Assembly (NCBI GenBank): GCA_900317345.1
Contig: ONGK01000004.1
Coordinates: forward strand, 1-64,000
Length of the DNA: 64,000 nucleotides
Reading direction: 5' to 3'
Source: an uncultured Bacteroidales bacterium
Lineage (GTDB): Bacteria > Bacteroidota > Bacteroidia > Bacteroidales > Paludibacteraceae
Numbering within the stretch: position 1 is the stretch's first letter; the number at the start of each line of letters is the position of its first letter. A model generated the notes under the pieces. That model saw only the letters and a list, made by a program, of their open reading frames with translations, searched no databases and was not told the DNA's origin. Shown piece by piece: positions 17,868-27,016 of this stretch. Made by a program: the position numbers and the translations under genes.

Positions 17868-18610
17868 AACGCTTTATAACATTTTTATCTTTTGTCCTTT
17901 GTCCTTTGTCCATCGTCCTGGTCAATGCGCAGACCACTTTTGATCAAGCCAATGCAGCATACGCAGAGGGGCGCTATGATGAAGCAGCAACGCTATATCA
18001 GGCGATGATAGATGAGGCCCCGAACGCTACATTATACTATAACTTGGGCAATGCGCAATACAAGCAAGGCGAACTGGCGCAAGCTATCCTGGCCTACGAA
18101 CGGGCGCTGCGTCTGGACCCTAAAAACAAAGATGCGAAGTACAATCTTGCCTTTGCGCAGAGCCGCATAACAGATAATATCGTTGAGCAGGATTTCTTCC
18201 TCTCCACGTGGGCTCGTGCTGTACGCAACGCCCTGCGTGAAAGAACTTGGTGGGTGCTGTCTATCTCCCTGTTTATCTTGGCGTTAGCAGGACTGCTGCT
18301 CTTTCTTCTCGGGCGTGAGTTGTGGCTCCGCAGAACGGCTTTTCATATTGCATGGATAGCACTCTTGTTCTCCCTGATATCGGGTCTTAATGCCGGTTCG
18401 TTGCACCAGCGCGACACATTGCGTAACGAAGCTATTATCACGCAAGGTGTTGTCAACGCCAAATCTTCCCCCGACCGCTCCGGAACAGACCTGTTCACGT
18501 TGCATGAAGGCACGAAAGTGACCATCCGTGAGACAATAGGCGAATGGGTGAATATACGGGTCGGTAATAACGAAGGCTGGCTGCGGTCTTCCAACTTGGA
18601 ACGGATATAA
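17864..18610 (+). CDS. batE: BatE, TPR and SH3-like domain protein
   Basis: The 248-residue protein has a signal peptide, TPR repeats (LYYNLGNAQYKQGELAQAIL), two membrane helices (about 125-142 and 155-172) and a C-terminal bacterial SH3 domain (VVNAKSSPDRSGTDLFTLHEG). Its signal peptide core LSFVLCPLSIVLV comes from the same word repeat as that of BatC. It is the last gene of the operon, followed by a strong terminator. Confidence 0.86.
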   Translation: MKRFITFLSFVLCPLSIVLVNAQTTFDQANAAYAEGRYDEAATLYQAMIDEAPNATLYYNLGNAQYKQGELAQAILAYERALRLDPKNKDAKYNLAFAQSRITDNIVEQDFFLSTWARAVRNALRERTWWVLSISLFILALAGLLLFLLGRELWLRRTAFHIAWIALLFSLISGLNAGSLHQRDTLRNEAIITQGVVNAKSSPDRSGTDLFTLHEGTKVTIRETIGEWVNIRVGNNEGWLRSSNLERI

Positions 18611-18613
18611 AAG

Positions 18614-18638
18614 AAGTCTCAAACGAGACTTTTTTTTA
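18614..18638 (+). terminator. intrinsic terminator of the moxR-Bat operon
   Basis: AAGTCTC (18614-18620), loop AAAC, GAGACTT (18625-18631), then a run of T to 18638. A classical Rho-independent terminator four bases after the batE stop. Confidence 0.9.
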
Positions 18639-18645
18639 TTTATTC

Positions 18646-18676
18646 TTGCGTATATAAAAAAAAAGTTGTAACTTTG
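18646..18676 (+). promoter_or_regulatory. promoter of the glycosyltransferase/flippase cluster
   Basis: TTG at 18646-18648 and TAACTTTG at 18669-18676 with the same 20-bp spacer as the other promoters of the window. Confidence 0.7.
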
Positions 18677-18728
18677 TGCGCTAATTTGGAATTTAATCGG
18701 AAATCAATCTATACAAAAACACGCCGAT

Positions 18729-19886
18729 ATGTCTTCAGAGCATCCCAAGAAACGCGTTTTAGTGACCTATGTAGAGGCCGGTTTCGGTCATATTACTACG
18801 GCTAACTCTATCGCTAACGCCATAGAGGCACTCCATGATCCGAACATTGAAGTGATCCGGAAGTACATGTTCAAAGACAACCCTGTCTTGCGGAAGATTG
18901 AGCAGCGGTTCGTGAAGGATGTCAAGTGGGCGAATACGTTCCCCTTGCACAACTATATCCAGATGTGGGCCACCCATATCGGCGGTATTCATAATTCGCT
19001 GCCTTTTGTGGTGTCGTCCTTCTATGGCCGTGCCACTAAGATTTATTACAAAGAGTTGGAGGAGATCAAGCCGGATATCATCATTGATACCCATTATCTC
19101 TCTTCATACCTATCCACGCAGTATCGCGATCGTTTCGATCCGCACGTGAAAGTGGTGACATACGACCCAGACAACAGTGTACACAACTGGTGGAATATCA
19201 ATGTGGATAAATTCATTGTGAACTGTCTGATGGCCTTCCACGATGCTCTTAAGCACGACTTTTCCCGCAAGCAGCTGATGGTTGTTCCTTTTGTGACGCG
19301 CAAGGAGATTATGGACGTGACGGAGGACAAGGCGTTCTATCGTGAGAAATACGGATTGCCGCAGGACCGCTTCACGGTGATGGTTGCTGCGGGCGGTTAC
19401 GGCAAATCCGGCATGAATCGTGTTGTGGCGGCGCTGATGCGGGTTAAACATCCCATTACGCTTATTGCCATTTGCGGAACGAACGCGCGCCTTTACCGTC
19501 GCTTGCAACGCCTGAAGGAGAAGGCTCCTTCGCATATCGATTTGCGGCCGTACGAGTTTGTCGACAAGGTGTATGAACTGAACCGCGCAGCAGATGTTCT
19601 GCTGACGAAGGGCGGTCCTAACGCAATGCTGGATAGTGTGCTTATGGGTGTGCCTATCGGTGTGTTCTATTGTGCATCGGAGATTGAATATATTTCCACC
19701 TATTTGTTCACGGATGTGCTCAACTGTGGCCGGTCCTTCAACCGTTCATGGCGCATCGTCAAGTGGATAAACGAGTGTGTGGCTGACCCGGAGATACTTG
19801 ATATCTACAAGGTGGCTACAGAGAAAGTTCGCCGTGAAGGCAATGGCGCCGTGCAAATAGCGGAGTTTATACAGACGTACGAATGA
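18729..19886 (+). CDS. MGDG synthase/MurG-like lipid glycosyltransferase (GT28 family)
   Basis: The 385-residue protein begins VLVTYVEAGFGHITTANSIA, the nucleotide-sugar glycosyltransferase fold of processive diacylglycerol glycosyltransferases. It contains the C-terminal donor-binding motif LLTKGGPNAMLDSVLMGVP. I expect transfer of a sugar to a membrane lipid at the cytoplasmic face. The following flippase-like gene and a second glycosyltransferase suggest a small envelope-glycolipid pathway. The exact lipid and sugar cannot be told. Confidence 0.8.
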   Translation: MSSEHPKKRVLVTYVEAGFGHITTANSIANAIEALHDPNIEVIRKYMFKDNPVLRKIEQRFVKDVKWANTFPLHNYIQMWATHIGGIHNSLPFVVSSFYGRATKIYYKELEEIKPDIIIDTHYLSSYLSTQYRDRFDPHVKVVTYDPDNSVHNWWNINVDKFIVNCLMAFHDALKHDFSRKQLMVVPFVTRKEIMDVTEDKAFYREKYGLPQDRFTVMVAAGGYGKSGMNRVVAALMRVKHPITLIAICGTNARLYRRLQRLKEKAPSHIDLRPYEFVDKVYELNRAADVLLTKGGPNAMLDSVLMGVPIGVFYCASEIEYISTYLFTDVLNCGRSFNRSWRIVKWINECVADPEILDIYKVATEKVRREGNGAVQIAEFIQTYE

Positions 19887-19895
19887 TAGATTGAC

Positions 19896-20978
19896 ATGAG
19901 CGACCGCAATCATACAGCATCCGAAAACCGCTCCGTGGCATCGCGCTTCAAGCCGTCCATGGTGGTTTGGCCTATCTTGTTCGGTCTTGTGGGTGTAGCG
20001 TATATGTTATGGCGGGAGATGCACAATGGCCTTCCCGATGAGACGCTCAGTTTGGCGGACCATTGGTGGGTGTTTGTGATTTTGGTGGTGCTGTTCACGC
20101 TCTTCAAGGATTTCTCGGGCATGTATCGTCTGCGTGTCATGTCCGGTGCGCCGCTCAAGTTCCGCCAGCTTTTCCGCATACGTATGCTGTATGAGTTCAC
20201 CTCTGCGGTCACTCCGTCCGCTGCAGGCGGGTCGTCGCTGGAGGTGGTGTTTATTCACCGCGAGGGCATCAAATTCAGCCGGGCAACCTCTATGACAATT
20301 CTGGCGCTTTTCATGGATGAACTGCTGATGATAGTGTTGTTCCCGTTCCTATTGCTGTTTATTCCATACGGCGAGCTGTTCACAGCGGAAGGGTATTTCC
20401 AATACGGTTATCTATGGGCGTTTATTATCGGGTATGCGATGAAGTTCGTATGGGTGACGCTTTTGTTCATAGGCCTGTTCTGCAAACCTTCGGTATTCCC
20501 GAAAATCATTGGATTTGTCTGCTCGTTGAAGTTCCTCCGTCGCTATAAATACCGTGCTCTCCGGACGGCTGTTGAGTTGCGCCAGTGCGCGCAAGAAATC
20601 CGCCATGAGTCGTGGGGATATTGGGTGCGTATAGCGCTTTCTACCATCGGAATATGGGGCTTCCGTTTCTTGATAGCGAATATGGCGATTATGATTTTCA
20701 ATCCGCTGTCCGGAGCTGACAATCTGATGTGTTTTGCGCGGCAGTATATCTTGGGAATCGTTTGTATGATTGTACCTACGCCGGGAGGTAGCGGTTTTGC
20801 CGAAATCATGTTTGGCGACTTCTTGGCAGAGTATATTTCGCAGAAAATGTCTACGGTGGTCATTACATCCATCTGGCGTTTGCTGACTTACTATTATTAT
20901 TTAATTGTCGGGGTAATTATCCTGCCTCAATGGCTTGGCAAGAGCCAGTTGTTTAAAAAACGCCATGCAAGCAAGTGA
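19896..20978 (+). CDS. UPF0104/YbhN-like integral membrane protein (flippase-type)
   Basis: The 360-residue polytopic protein with about eight helices matches the lysylphosphatidylglycerol-synthetase membrane-domain family: AVTPSAAGGSSLEVVFIHREG near residue 110, and GIVCMIVPTPGGSGFAEIMFG near 290. Members of this family are thought to move lipids across the membrane (MprF N-terminal domain). It lies 9 bp after the GT28 gene and overlaps the next gene. Confidence 0.8.
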   Translation: MSDRNHTASENRSVASRFKPSMVVWPILFGLVGVAYMLWREMHNGLPDETLSLADHWWVFVILVVLFTLFKDFSGMYRLRVMSGAPLKFRQLFRIRMLYEFTSAVTPSAAGGSSLEVVFIHREGIKFSRATSMTILALFMDELLMIVLFPFLLLFIPYGELFTAEGYFQYGYLWAFIIGYAMKFVWVTLLFIGLFCKPSVFPKIIGFVCSLKFLRRYKYRALRTAVELRQCAQEIRHESWGYWVRIALSTIGIWGFRFLIANMAIMIFNPLSGADNLMCFARQYILGIVCMIVPTPGGSGFAEIMFGDFLAEYISQKMSTVVITSIWRLLTYYYYLIVGVIILPQWLGKSQLFKKRHASK

Positions 20979-21741
20979 TATTCTCTTTTGTATCTTCAAT
21001 TACCATGAAGCCGCTAATGCTGAGTTCCTTTACCGGGAGCTCCGCCCGTCTTTTGAATGTCATATAATTGACGCAGATAGCGGCCAGCGGCCGGACGCGT
21101 GCGATGGGGATACAGTCTATTTGCCGAACGTCTATTACAGTGGAATGATGCATCATGCCATCACTATGGCGGATGAGGGCAATTATCCCTTTTTATTCTT
21201 CATCTGCTCCGATGTGCTGATGTCGCATGAGGCGCTGGAGCAATTGAAGCATATTCTTCTGACGGAGTCTTTCGAAGGAGTGGGTGTCTATTGCCCGGCT
21301 CACGCGGATGACTCCTATACATGGGCTGCGTGGTCTTATTCGCGGCATAGCGGCCAGCGCCGCACGGTGGCTTTTGCGGAAGGTATGCTGGGTATGTACG
21401 CAAAGCCGGTCTATAAGCAGCTGGAGCCGCTTGATATTAATCCGCATGGCTGGGGTCTCGACCTCGTGGCATGCTTCTATGCACGGTATTGGGGATTGAG
21501 ATGCGAGATAGACGACCGCTTGACCATTACCCACCCGAAAGGGGATGTGCATAAGAACACACTCGCGCGCAACGAGGCGCGCGCGTATCTAATGAGGTAT
21601 CCGGAGGGAAAGGCAATAAGACGGTATTGGGTGGCTTGCTCGCTGCGCAATGCCGGCATCCAATTATTTATCTTGCCTAGCTCTTATCGTAAGTGGCTGA
21701 AATTCTTCTTACCGGTATATCGCTTCTTTCATCGCAGATGA
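20965..21741 (+). CDS. GT2-like glycosyltransferase (GT-A fold), putative
   Basis: The start MQASDILFCIFNYHEAANAEFL at 20965 is preferred over an earlier in-frame ATG at 20935, because it begins directly with the first beta strand. It overlaps the preceding stop codon region by 14 bp. The 258-residue product shows a GT-A-like order: NYHEAANA, IDADSGQ, FFICSDVLMSHEAL (the F-x-C-S-D in place of a D-x-D) and a WGLDLVACFYAR acceptor region. The substrate is unknown. It ends convergent with the next gene, two bases apart. Confidence 0.6.
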   Translation: MQASDILFCIFNYHEAANAEFLYRELRPSFECHIIDADSGQRPDACDGDTVYLPNVYYSGMMHHAITMADEGNYPFLFFICSDVLMSHEALEQLKHILLTESFEGVGVYCPAHADDSYTWAAWSYSRHSGQRRTVAFAEGMLGMYAKPVYKQLEPLDINPHGWGLDLVACFYARYWGLRCEIDDRLTITHPKGDVHKNTLARNEARAYLMRYPEGKAIRRYWVACSLRNAGIQLFILPSSYRKWLKFFLPVYRFFHRR

Positions 21742-21743
21742 AA

Positions 21744-22514
21744 TCATTTCCATCGGTAGCCCACCACTAAGGAGACGGACTGAGGATAGATGAGTGCGTC
21801 GGCTATTTCCTGTCCTTTCATATCACTGTAAAAGCCTGCTATATCGGACAAACTGATTTTGTAGTGGGCGTTGATTTGCATGCCGAAGGTGAACTCATAC
21901 CCCACCGTCAGACACACGCCGAAATGGTTGTCGTGAAGACGGTACAGATGGCTGTAGTCATGCGTGTCGGTGGATGGCTGGACTGTGGTCGGGTCATCCC
22001 AGTTCTTGTACTTGTCTTTCACGTTCGAGGCAAAAGTGAAATGGGTGTATATGCCGCCGCCGAACTGGACATAGCCTTTCTGCATGTTACCGAAACGACC
22101 TAAGAAATAGACTGGGATTTCAGCGCCAAACGACCATAAGGTATTGGCTGTATCCGTAGCCGCGAAATAGTTCTGTTGTGCTGTGAATATGACTTGCGGT
22201 TGGATGGAGAAATGTTTGGTCACGCGGAAATCGATGAAGCCGCCCAACTCAGCGCCGATACGCATATACGAACTCATCGGTTTGTGATTCCTGGTGATGA
22301 TGAAATTGCTTATGTTAGCGCCGGCGAATAGACCTCCGGACACCAGACGAGGCAGTTTCTCCTGGTCCAGCGAATCCAGCATACGCTCTGTATCGAACTC
22401 CACCAACTGTTGCTTGACTTCGTCTAATTTGACAACCAACGCAGAGTCTTTGGCTTGCGCTGCAAGCCCTATAGCTACGCAGGACATAGCGATGATAAGG
22501 ATGAACTTTTTCAT
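21744..22514 (-). CDS. PorT-type outer-membrane beta-barrel protein
   Basis: The 256-residue protein has a signal peptide (MKKFILIIAMSCVAIGLAAQ), a short helical linker and then alternating strands (FIDFRVTKHFSIQPQVIFTAQ, GGGIYTHFTFASN) ending in aromatic-basic VVGYRWK, as in eight-stranded outer-membrane beta-barrels. It lies at the end of the minus-strand unit, one base after the DUF5686 gene. Its function is unknown. Confidence 0.7.
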   Translation of the reverse strand: MKKFILIIAMSCVAIGLAAQAKDSALVVKLDEVKQQLVEFDTERMLDSLDQEKLPRLVSGGLFAGANISNFIITRNHKPMSSYMRIGAELGGFIDFRVTKHFSIQPQVIFTAQQNYFAATDTANTLWSFGAEIPVYFLGRFGNMQKGYVQFGGGIYTHFTFASNVKDKYKNWDDPTTVQPSTDTHDYSHLYRLHDNHFGVCLTVGYEFTFGMQINAHYKISLSDIAGFYSDMKGQEIADALIYPQSVSLVVGYRWK

Positions 22515-22515
22515 G

Positions 22516-25401
22516 TTACAATGCGATTCGAACGGTTAATTTTACTCCATTTCTTCCCCAAGCACCAATTCGTCGGCGACCATGAATCATCATTGGATTG
22601 CCGGTGTCGGTAAATGTCTCTTGCCCGTTAGCATCCAGATATACTGGTTGTGGACCGACTGTTGCGTGGTTCTCGTCAATTGCCATTTTTTGTATCATAT
22701 AGGGCAATTCATAGTCATTGTACGTGAGTCGGCGAACATAGTCGATTCGGATAATCTTCAGAATATTCTCAAATCCCGCAGTTAGCTCCAGGTACGGTAG
22801 CTTGCCGATAGGCGACGAGGTACGGTAATTATCCTTGATGTATCCGCTATTATCAAACGCATTGTTGATGTTGCCGCCTTCCCACGCGGTGTGCGGGAAA
22901 TCGTATAATCCGCTTCCTGTCTCCAGGAAGGGGTTGTTTTTCTTCGTCAAACCGCCGTACACACCGGCAATGCTCACTACGCCGCGGAGTTTGAGTTTGT
23001 TGATGCCCGGGATGCGGTTGAGTATCCAACCCTTGAAATAATAGGTTGCGAAGAGCGAGACATACTGGTCCATCATGAATTCCATTGGCTTCATCTGGTT
23101 GAACGAGCGTTGCGCTAACAATATACTCGTACTGGTCTGCGGGATATGAAGTTTGGTAAACGGCACTTTCTGCCAAATCATACCGGTCTGAATACGCATA
23201 TCCAGATGGCCGAAGGCGGAGAACCAGAAACGTTTGTCAAATAGAATCTCTGTCTTGTTGTAGATGAAGCCATCGCCGCCGTTGTGCCGGTCGTCCAGAT
23301 AGCCCACTGTGTGCGTCAAATTAATTGTTGGAGCATCTTTCTCCAGTCCCCACGGGTTCTTGATGCCGTTTCGGTCAATAGCTGTCATAGAACCGGGCGA
23401 GTACTCCAATTCAAATACGCCTTCATAGTTGCGGTACGAACCGATGTTTGTTAGTGAGGAAACATAGGATGTATCTGTGCCCGAGATCTGTTGGGTCCAG
23501 TCTACGCGATTGTAGAGCAGAGAACCGGCAGCACGGTTGTTCGTGAAATCGAACGAAGTGCGGAGCATTAGGTTGTTCTTCCATTCTTTCATATACTCTG
23601 CTTTCGCGTGGAACACGTACTGCGCGAAAGGCATCGTGGGTGTACCCGTTGGGATGGACATGATGATGTTATCCCTTCGAACCACATCGGTTACCTGTCC
23701 CGGTTCCTCGACGTCATACTGTGCCATTAGTTGAATATGATGGCGCCAGCCGTCATAGGGCTGGTCCTTATGCTTGTTAAAGGTATAGACGAACGTGGCG
23801 TTGTATTTCGGCAGCAGATCTTTGGTGCCGAACGCGACATATCCTCGGAAGAAAAACTGGTCATGAAGTCGCGCAGTGGAGTTGCCGCCGACGCGCAGAC
23901 GCACTCCTTCAAGCATATTCCAGCTAACAAAGTTATATATCGGACCGAAGTCGAACTTACTAAGGTACATGAACTCAGCCTTTCGCGTCGGGATATATTC
24001 GGTGGTAATGGCATTGACAAACAGTGCCAGACTGTTAAACTTAGGCGTGTTGGTGAATTCGCGCACCAGGTCCACCACCGAACTCTCATATTTGGTCAGT
24101 GGCTCGGGACGCATGTCGTCCGTCCATTGGCCTTCCCATACGAGCTCCGCGGTCGTGTCGTTAATCTCCGGGTCCGGACCGGACAAGGCAGAGAAGGTCT
24201 CTTTGGCAATAGGCGTTTCCATGTCCCAGTCGGTGTAGATCTTCGTCTGCCGCGCTAACATACCACGCTTACTGTTGATAATATAGAATTTAGCGTAGGT
24301 ACTGGTCCTATCCGGTGCCCATAAGCCGTTCTCTAACTGCTTGTAGCTGTGCTCAATAGAGAAATTGCTGACGAAGTTAAGGTTGATATCCGGCGGGATA
24401 TTAATGGCGTATTTCTTGAGTCGGTACGTGCTGTCATTCACGATATACAGGTGTCCGGTGAAACCGTAACTCTCCGAGTTAACCGGCACGAACGCGAGGT
24501 CAATACACGGATAACCGTCCACCATAATGGTATCCATAATATAGTACTGATAGAACGTCACGGCGATGGTGGAACTCAATGGTGAGACGAAACGGTTGAA
24601 CAGCAGGTTCATACTGTTATCGTTGATATCTACGTCCTTGAAGATGGCATTGATGTTCTGCTGGAACGACTGCGAACCGATAATGCTCTCTATACCGAAT
24701 ATGCGCTTCTTGTCCAGCACCTTCTTCTCACGGTGCGGTTTGCGCTGGTAATACTCTGTATTCAGGTGTTCGCGGATGCTGACCGTTACGTTCGGGTAAA
24801 CGCCCGTGGTGTCGATATATTTCTTGACGAACTGGAAGTCTTTCCAGAATGGTTTCTCCCAATTGACCTTGATATTATCCAACGCAAACGACATGCGTGA
24901 ATAGGATTTAGCGGTGTACTGGTCCGCACTTTGCACGCAGAACGAGTCCTTGTGGGCGATGACGTTCTTTATCAGTTCAACGGCAGGATTGCCTTTGCGC
25001 CTGTATTCACGTTTACGGTGCTTTGGCGTCACCACTATATCCTGCAGACCATAGACATCAGGCGTCATTTTGAGTTTGACGTTTTTCCGGTTCTGACCTT
25101 TTTTCAGGGTCAGCATCTCGGTCTTGTAGCCGATCATCTGGAAATGCAGGGTGGTGTAACCGGCTGTATTACTGATGCTGAAATTACCATCAATATCGGA
25201 TGTGGTACCTATCTCGGATGGCACCATTCCCTTGTTGGTGGTGGATTTGAGGAAGTAGATTTGCACGAACGGCAGCGTCTCGCCGGTATCGCCATCTACG
25301 ACCACGCCGGAGATGCTGGTGGTCTGTGCCGCTTCCTGGGCCCACAGCAACGATGCCGCACCCAACAATAAACAACTAATATACAGTTTCAGTTTCTTCA
25401 C
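22516..25401 (-). CDS. outer-membrane DUF5686 protein with carboxypeptidase-regulatory-like domain
   Basis: The 961-residue protein has a signal peptide and an N-terminal regulatory-like beta sandwich (SISGVVVDGDTGETLPFVQI, about residues 28-110). A long DUF5686 barrel follows, with PKHRKREYRRKGNPAVELI near 125 and a C-terminal strand-rich region ending GVKLTVRIAL. The family is widespread in Bacteroidota outer membranes. Roles are unassigned. Confidence 0.85.
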   Translation of the reverse strand: MKKLKLYISCLLLGAASLLWAQEAAQTTSISGVVVDGDTGETLPFVQIYFLKSTTNKGMVPSEIGTTSDIDGNFSISNTAGYTTLHFQMIGYKTEMLTLKKGQNRKNVKLKMTPDVYGLQDIVVTPKHRKREYRRKGNPAVELIKNVIAHKDSFCVQSADQYTAKSYSRMSFALDNIKVNWEKPFWKDFQFVKKYIDTTGVYPNVTVSIREHLNTEYYQRKPHREKKVLDKKRIFGIESIIGSQSFQQNINAIFKDVDINDNSMNLLFNRFVSPLSSTIAVTFYQYYIMDTIMVDGYPCIDLAFVPVNSESYGFTGHLYIVNDSTYRLKKYAINIPPDINLNFVSNFSIEHSYKQLENGLWAPDRTSTYAKFYIINSKRGMLARQTKIYTDWDMETPIAKETFSALSGPDPEINDTTAELVWEGQWTDDMRPEPLTKYESSVVDLVREFTNTPKFNSLALFVNAITTEYIPTRKAEFMYLSKFDFGPIYNFVSWNMLEGVRLRVGGNSTARLHDQFFFRGYVAFGTKDLLPKYNATFVYTFNKHKDQPYDGWRHHIQLMAQYDVEEPGQVTDVVRRDNIIMSIPTGTPTMPFAQYVFHAKAEYMKEWKNNLMLRTSFDFTNNRAAGSLLYNRVDWTQQISGTDTSYVSSLTNIGSYRNYEGVFELEYSPGSMTAIDRNGIKNPWGLEKDAPTINLTHTVGYLDDRHNGGDGFIYNKTEILFDKRFWFSAFGHLDMRIQTGMIWQKVPFTKLHIPQTSTSILLAQRSFNQMKPMEFMMDQYVSLFATYYFKGWILNRIPGINKLKLRGVVSIAGVYGGLTKKNNPFLETGSGLYDFPHTAWEGGNINNAFDNSGYIKDNYRTSSPIGKLPYLELTAGFENILKIIRIDYVRRLTYNDYELPYMIQKMAIDENHATVGPQPVYLDANGQETFTDTGNPMMIHGRRRIGAWGRNGVKLTVRIAL

Positions 25402-25458
25402 GCTTAAACTCTTAAACTTCTTAAACTCTTAAACTCTCAAACTTCTTGAACTCTCAAA
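25402..25458 (-). repeat. AGTTTAAG tandem word repeat
   Basis: On the minus strand, AGTTTAAGAGTTTAAGAAGTTT-type words fill the gap between the DAHP synthase gene and the DUF5686 gene. They also encode the last residues (SLRVQEV) and stop codon of the former. The same word occurs at 26988-27016 and 30826-30866. Confidence 0.75.
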
Positions 25459-26486
25459 CTCTGCTCGTGTATGAGTTCCCATATTTTTAAAATAAAGTCC
25501 TCCGGCAGCCCGTAATTGGTACCCCGCAGTCTCTCAACAATCTGCTGGTAGCGTTCGGGTTGCAGCGGAGCTACGCCGTGTGCTTTCTTCCATTCGCCGA
25601 TGCGCCGGCTTACCTCCATTCGCGCCGCGATAGTGCCCCATAACCGGTCGTCCAACTCATCTATCTCTGCCCGGAACCAGTTCAGTTCTTTCTGGTCATC
25701 GGATGGGCAAATCAGACTGGCGAGACACAATCGAGAGAGAAGCGGGTCGAGGGCGTCACGTAGTCTTGTCGGAGTCAGTTGCTGGGCATTATCCGATAGC
25801 GCAGCCTCCGGGTGGCAATGCACTTCAATCATTGCGCCGTCCAAATCCAACTCCGCCACTTTCTCCAGCAAGGCAGGCACTTGTGCAGCATCGCCGCTCA
25901 TGTGACTCGGGTCCAGCAGCATCGGGATGTCCGGACGCGCCAAGCGAATGGTGTGCGCCATGTTCCAGCAGGGTTTGTGTCCACATCCGCGATGAACGGC
26001 TATTACCGGCACACCTGTTTTCTCCAGTCGCTCGATATTTCCCAACCACAGCTGTGCATCCGCGTTCACCGGGTTCTTGATAAGAATGGCTTTCGGAGCG
26101 GCCGTAGAGCCACCGGTATAGCGGTCGATAGCCTCTGCCATCGCCTCTACGGCAATCGGGTTAGCACTGGTCCGTGCGCCCAGCCATAAGTAGTCCATCC
26201 CGGCTTCTATTGCCAGCCGTACATGGTCCGGCAGCGCTACCTCGGTAGCCACAGGCACACCAAAGGTAGCTTTCACCTCCTGCAGCCATTTCAGCCCTTC
26301 TTCGCCTGCACCCTTGAACGAATACGGACTGGTACGCGGTTTCCATGCGCCCGCGCGAAAGACAAACCTGAAATCTGAGGTATTGAACCTCAGATCGCAA
26401 ATCTGCTTTGCGGTTTCCATCACCTGTTCACGGCTCTCTGCCGCGCATGGCCCCAAGATATATATAGGGTACTTCCCGTCACCCAT
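25437..26486 (-). CDS. bifunctional DAHP synthase / chorismate mutase
   Basis: Residues about 8-260 form a class I beta DAHP synthase (ILGPCAAESREQ, FRAGAWKPRTSPYSF, WLGARTSANP, HRGCGHKPCWN, LLDPSHMSGD), which condenses phosphoenolpyruvate and erythrose 4-phosphate. Residues about 265-349 form an AroQ-type chorismate mutase (FRAEIDELDDRLWGTIAARM). The fusion is typical of Bacteroidales. The segment DLRFNTSDFRF (nt 26362-26405) is encoded by a CAGATTT-type word repeat inserted before the conserved FRAGA motif. Both termini also border repeats. Confidence 0.9.
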   Translation of the reverse strand: MGDGKYPIYILGPCAAESREQVMETAKQICDLRFNTSDFRFVFRAGAWKPRTSPYSFKGAGEEGLKWLQEVKATFGVPVATEVALPDHVRLAIEAGMDYLWLGARTSANPIAVEAMAEAIDRYTGGSTAAPKAILIKNPVNADAQLWLGNIERLEKTGVPVIAVHRGCGHKPCWNMAHTIRLARPDIPMLLDPSHMSGDAAQVPALLEKVAELDLDGAMIEVHCHPEAALSDNAQQLTPTRLRDALDPLLSRLCLASLICPSDDQKELNWFRAEIDELDDRLWGTIAARMEVSRRIGEWKKAHGVAPLQPERYQQIVERLRGTNYGLPEDFILKIWELIHEQSLRVQEV

Positions 26487-26521
26487 AACCCGTAATCCGT
26501 TACCTGTAGTCTGTAACCCTT
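26478..26521. repeat. GTAACCC/GTAATCC word repeat
   Basis: Minus-strand words of the type GGGTTACGGATTACGGGTTATGGGTGACGG span the start codon of the DAHP synthase gene. The same kind of word occurs inside the oxidoreductase gene at 32231-32272. Confidence 0.6.
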
Positions 26522-26981
26522 AATAAATTAGCTGCAGACGGAACAGCATGCTCTCCGGATTAACGATATTACCCTTACCGTCAACCTCGTAGTAATAATC
26601 CGAATTGGTCAACTGTACGTCCACATACCCAACGCCCACACGGTAGTCGATATACTGGGTGTAGTACGCCACGGTGCCGTCCACCAAGGTGTCTGTCATG
26701 AACATACTGGTCGGCAGCGCCACCTGATAGGCGTATTTTGAACCGCCGTTGAACTCACGGCAGATGGTCCAGTTGCCGAAGTTATACACGCCGGCATCAA
26801 TCTCCGGCACATCGAAACTGTAGTAGAACTGTTTAGCCACGGTGTCGAACATCCAATCGGCGGTATACACATTCAAGTCCAGGGTACGAACATGTTTCTG
26901 CTCCCATGGAACCTCTTGTTTACAAGCCGTGAAACACCACGTTGCTGCGCATAGCAGACTGATAAAAATATATTTTTTCAT
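26520..26981 (-). CDS. predicted lipoprotein, unknown function
   Basis: The start is set at 26981 (MKKYIFISLLCAATWCFTAC), which gives a lipoprotein signal with a Cys at residue 20. The upstream in-frame codons translate only the AGTTTAAG word repeat. The 153-residue protein is beta-rich (YYTQYIDYRVGVGYVDVQL). I do not recognise the family. It lies between clpP and the DAHP synthase gene. Confidence 0.65.
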   Translation of the reverse strand: MKKYIFISLLCAATWCFTACKQEVPWEQKHVRTLDLNVYTADWMFDTVAKQFYYSFDVPEIDAGVYNFGNWTICREFNGGSKYAYQVALPTSMFMTDTLVDGTVAYYTQYIDYRVGVGYVDVQLTNSDYYYEVDGKGNIVNPESMLFRLQLIY

Positions 26982-26987
26982 ATCAAC

Positions 26988-27016
26988 TCTTAAACTTCTT
27001 AAACCCTTAAACTCTC
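26988..27016 (-). repeat. AGTTTAAG tandem word repeat before the lipoprotein gene
   Basis: AGTTTAAGGGTTTAAGAAGTTTAAGAG on the minus strand fills the space between the clpP stop and the lipoprotein start. Read through, it would give the misleading N-terminal extension EFKGLRSLRV. Confidence 0.7.
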
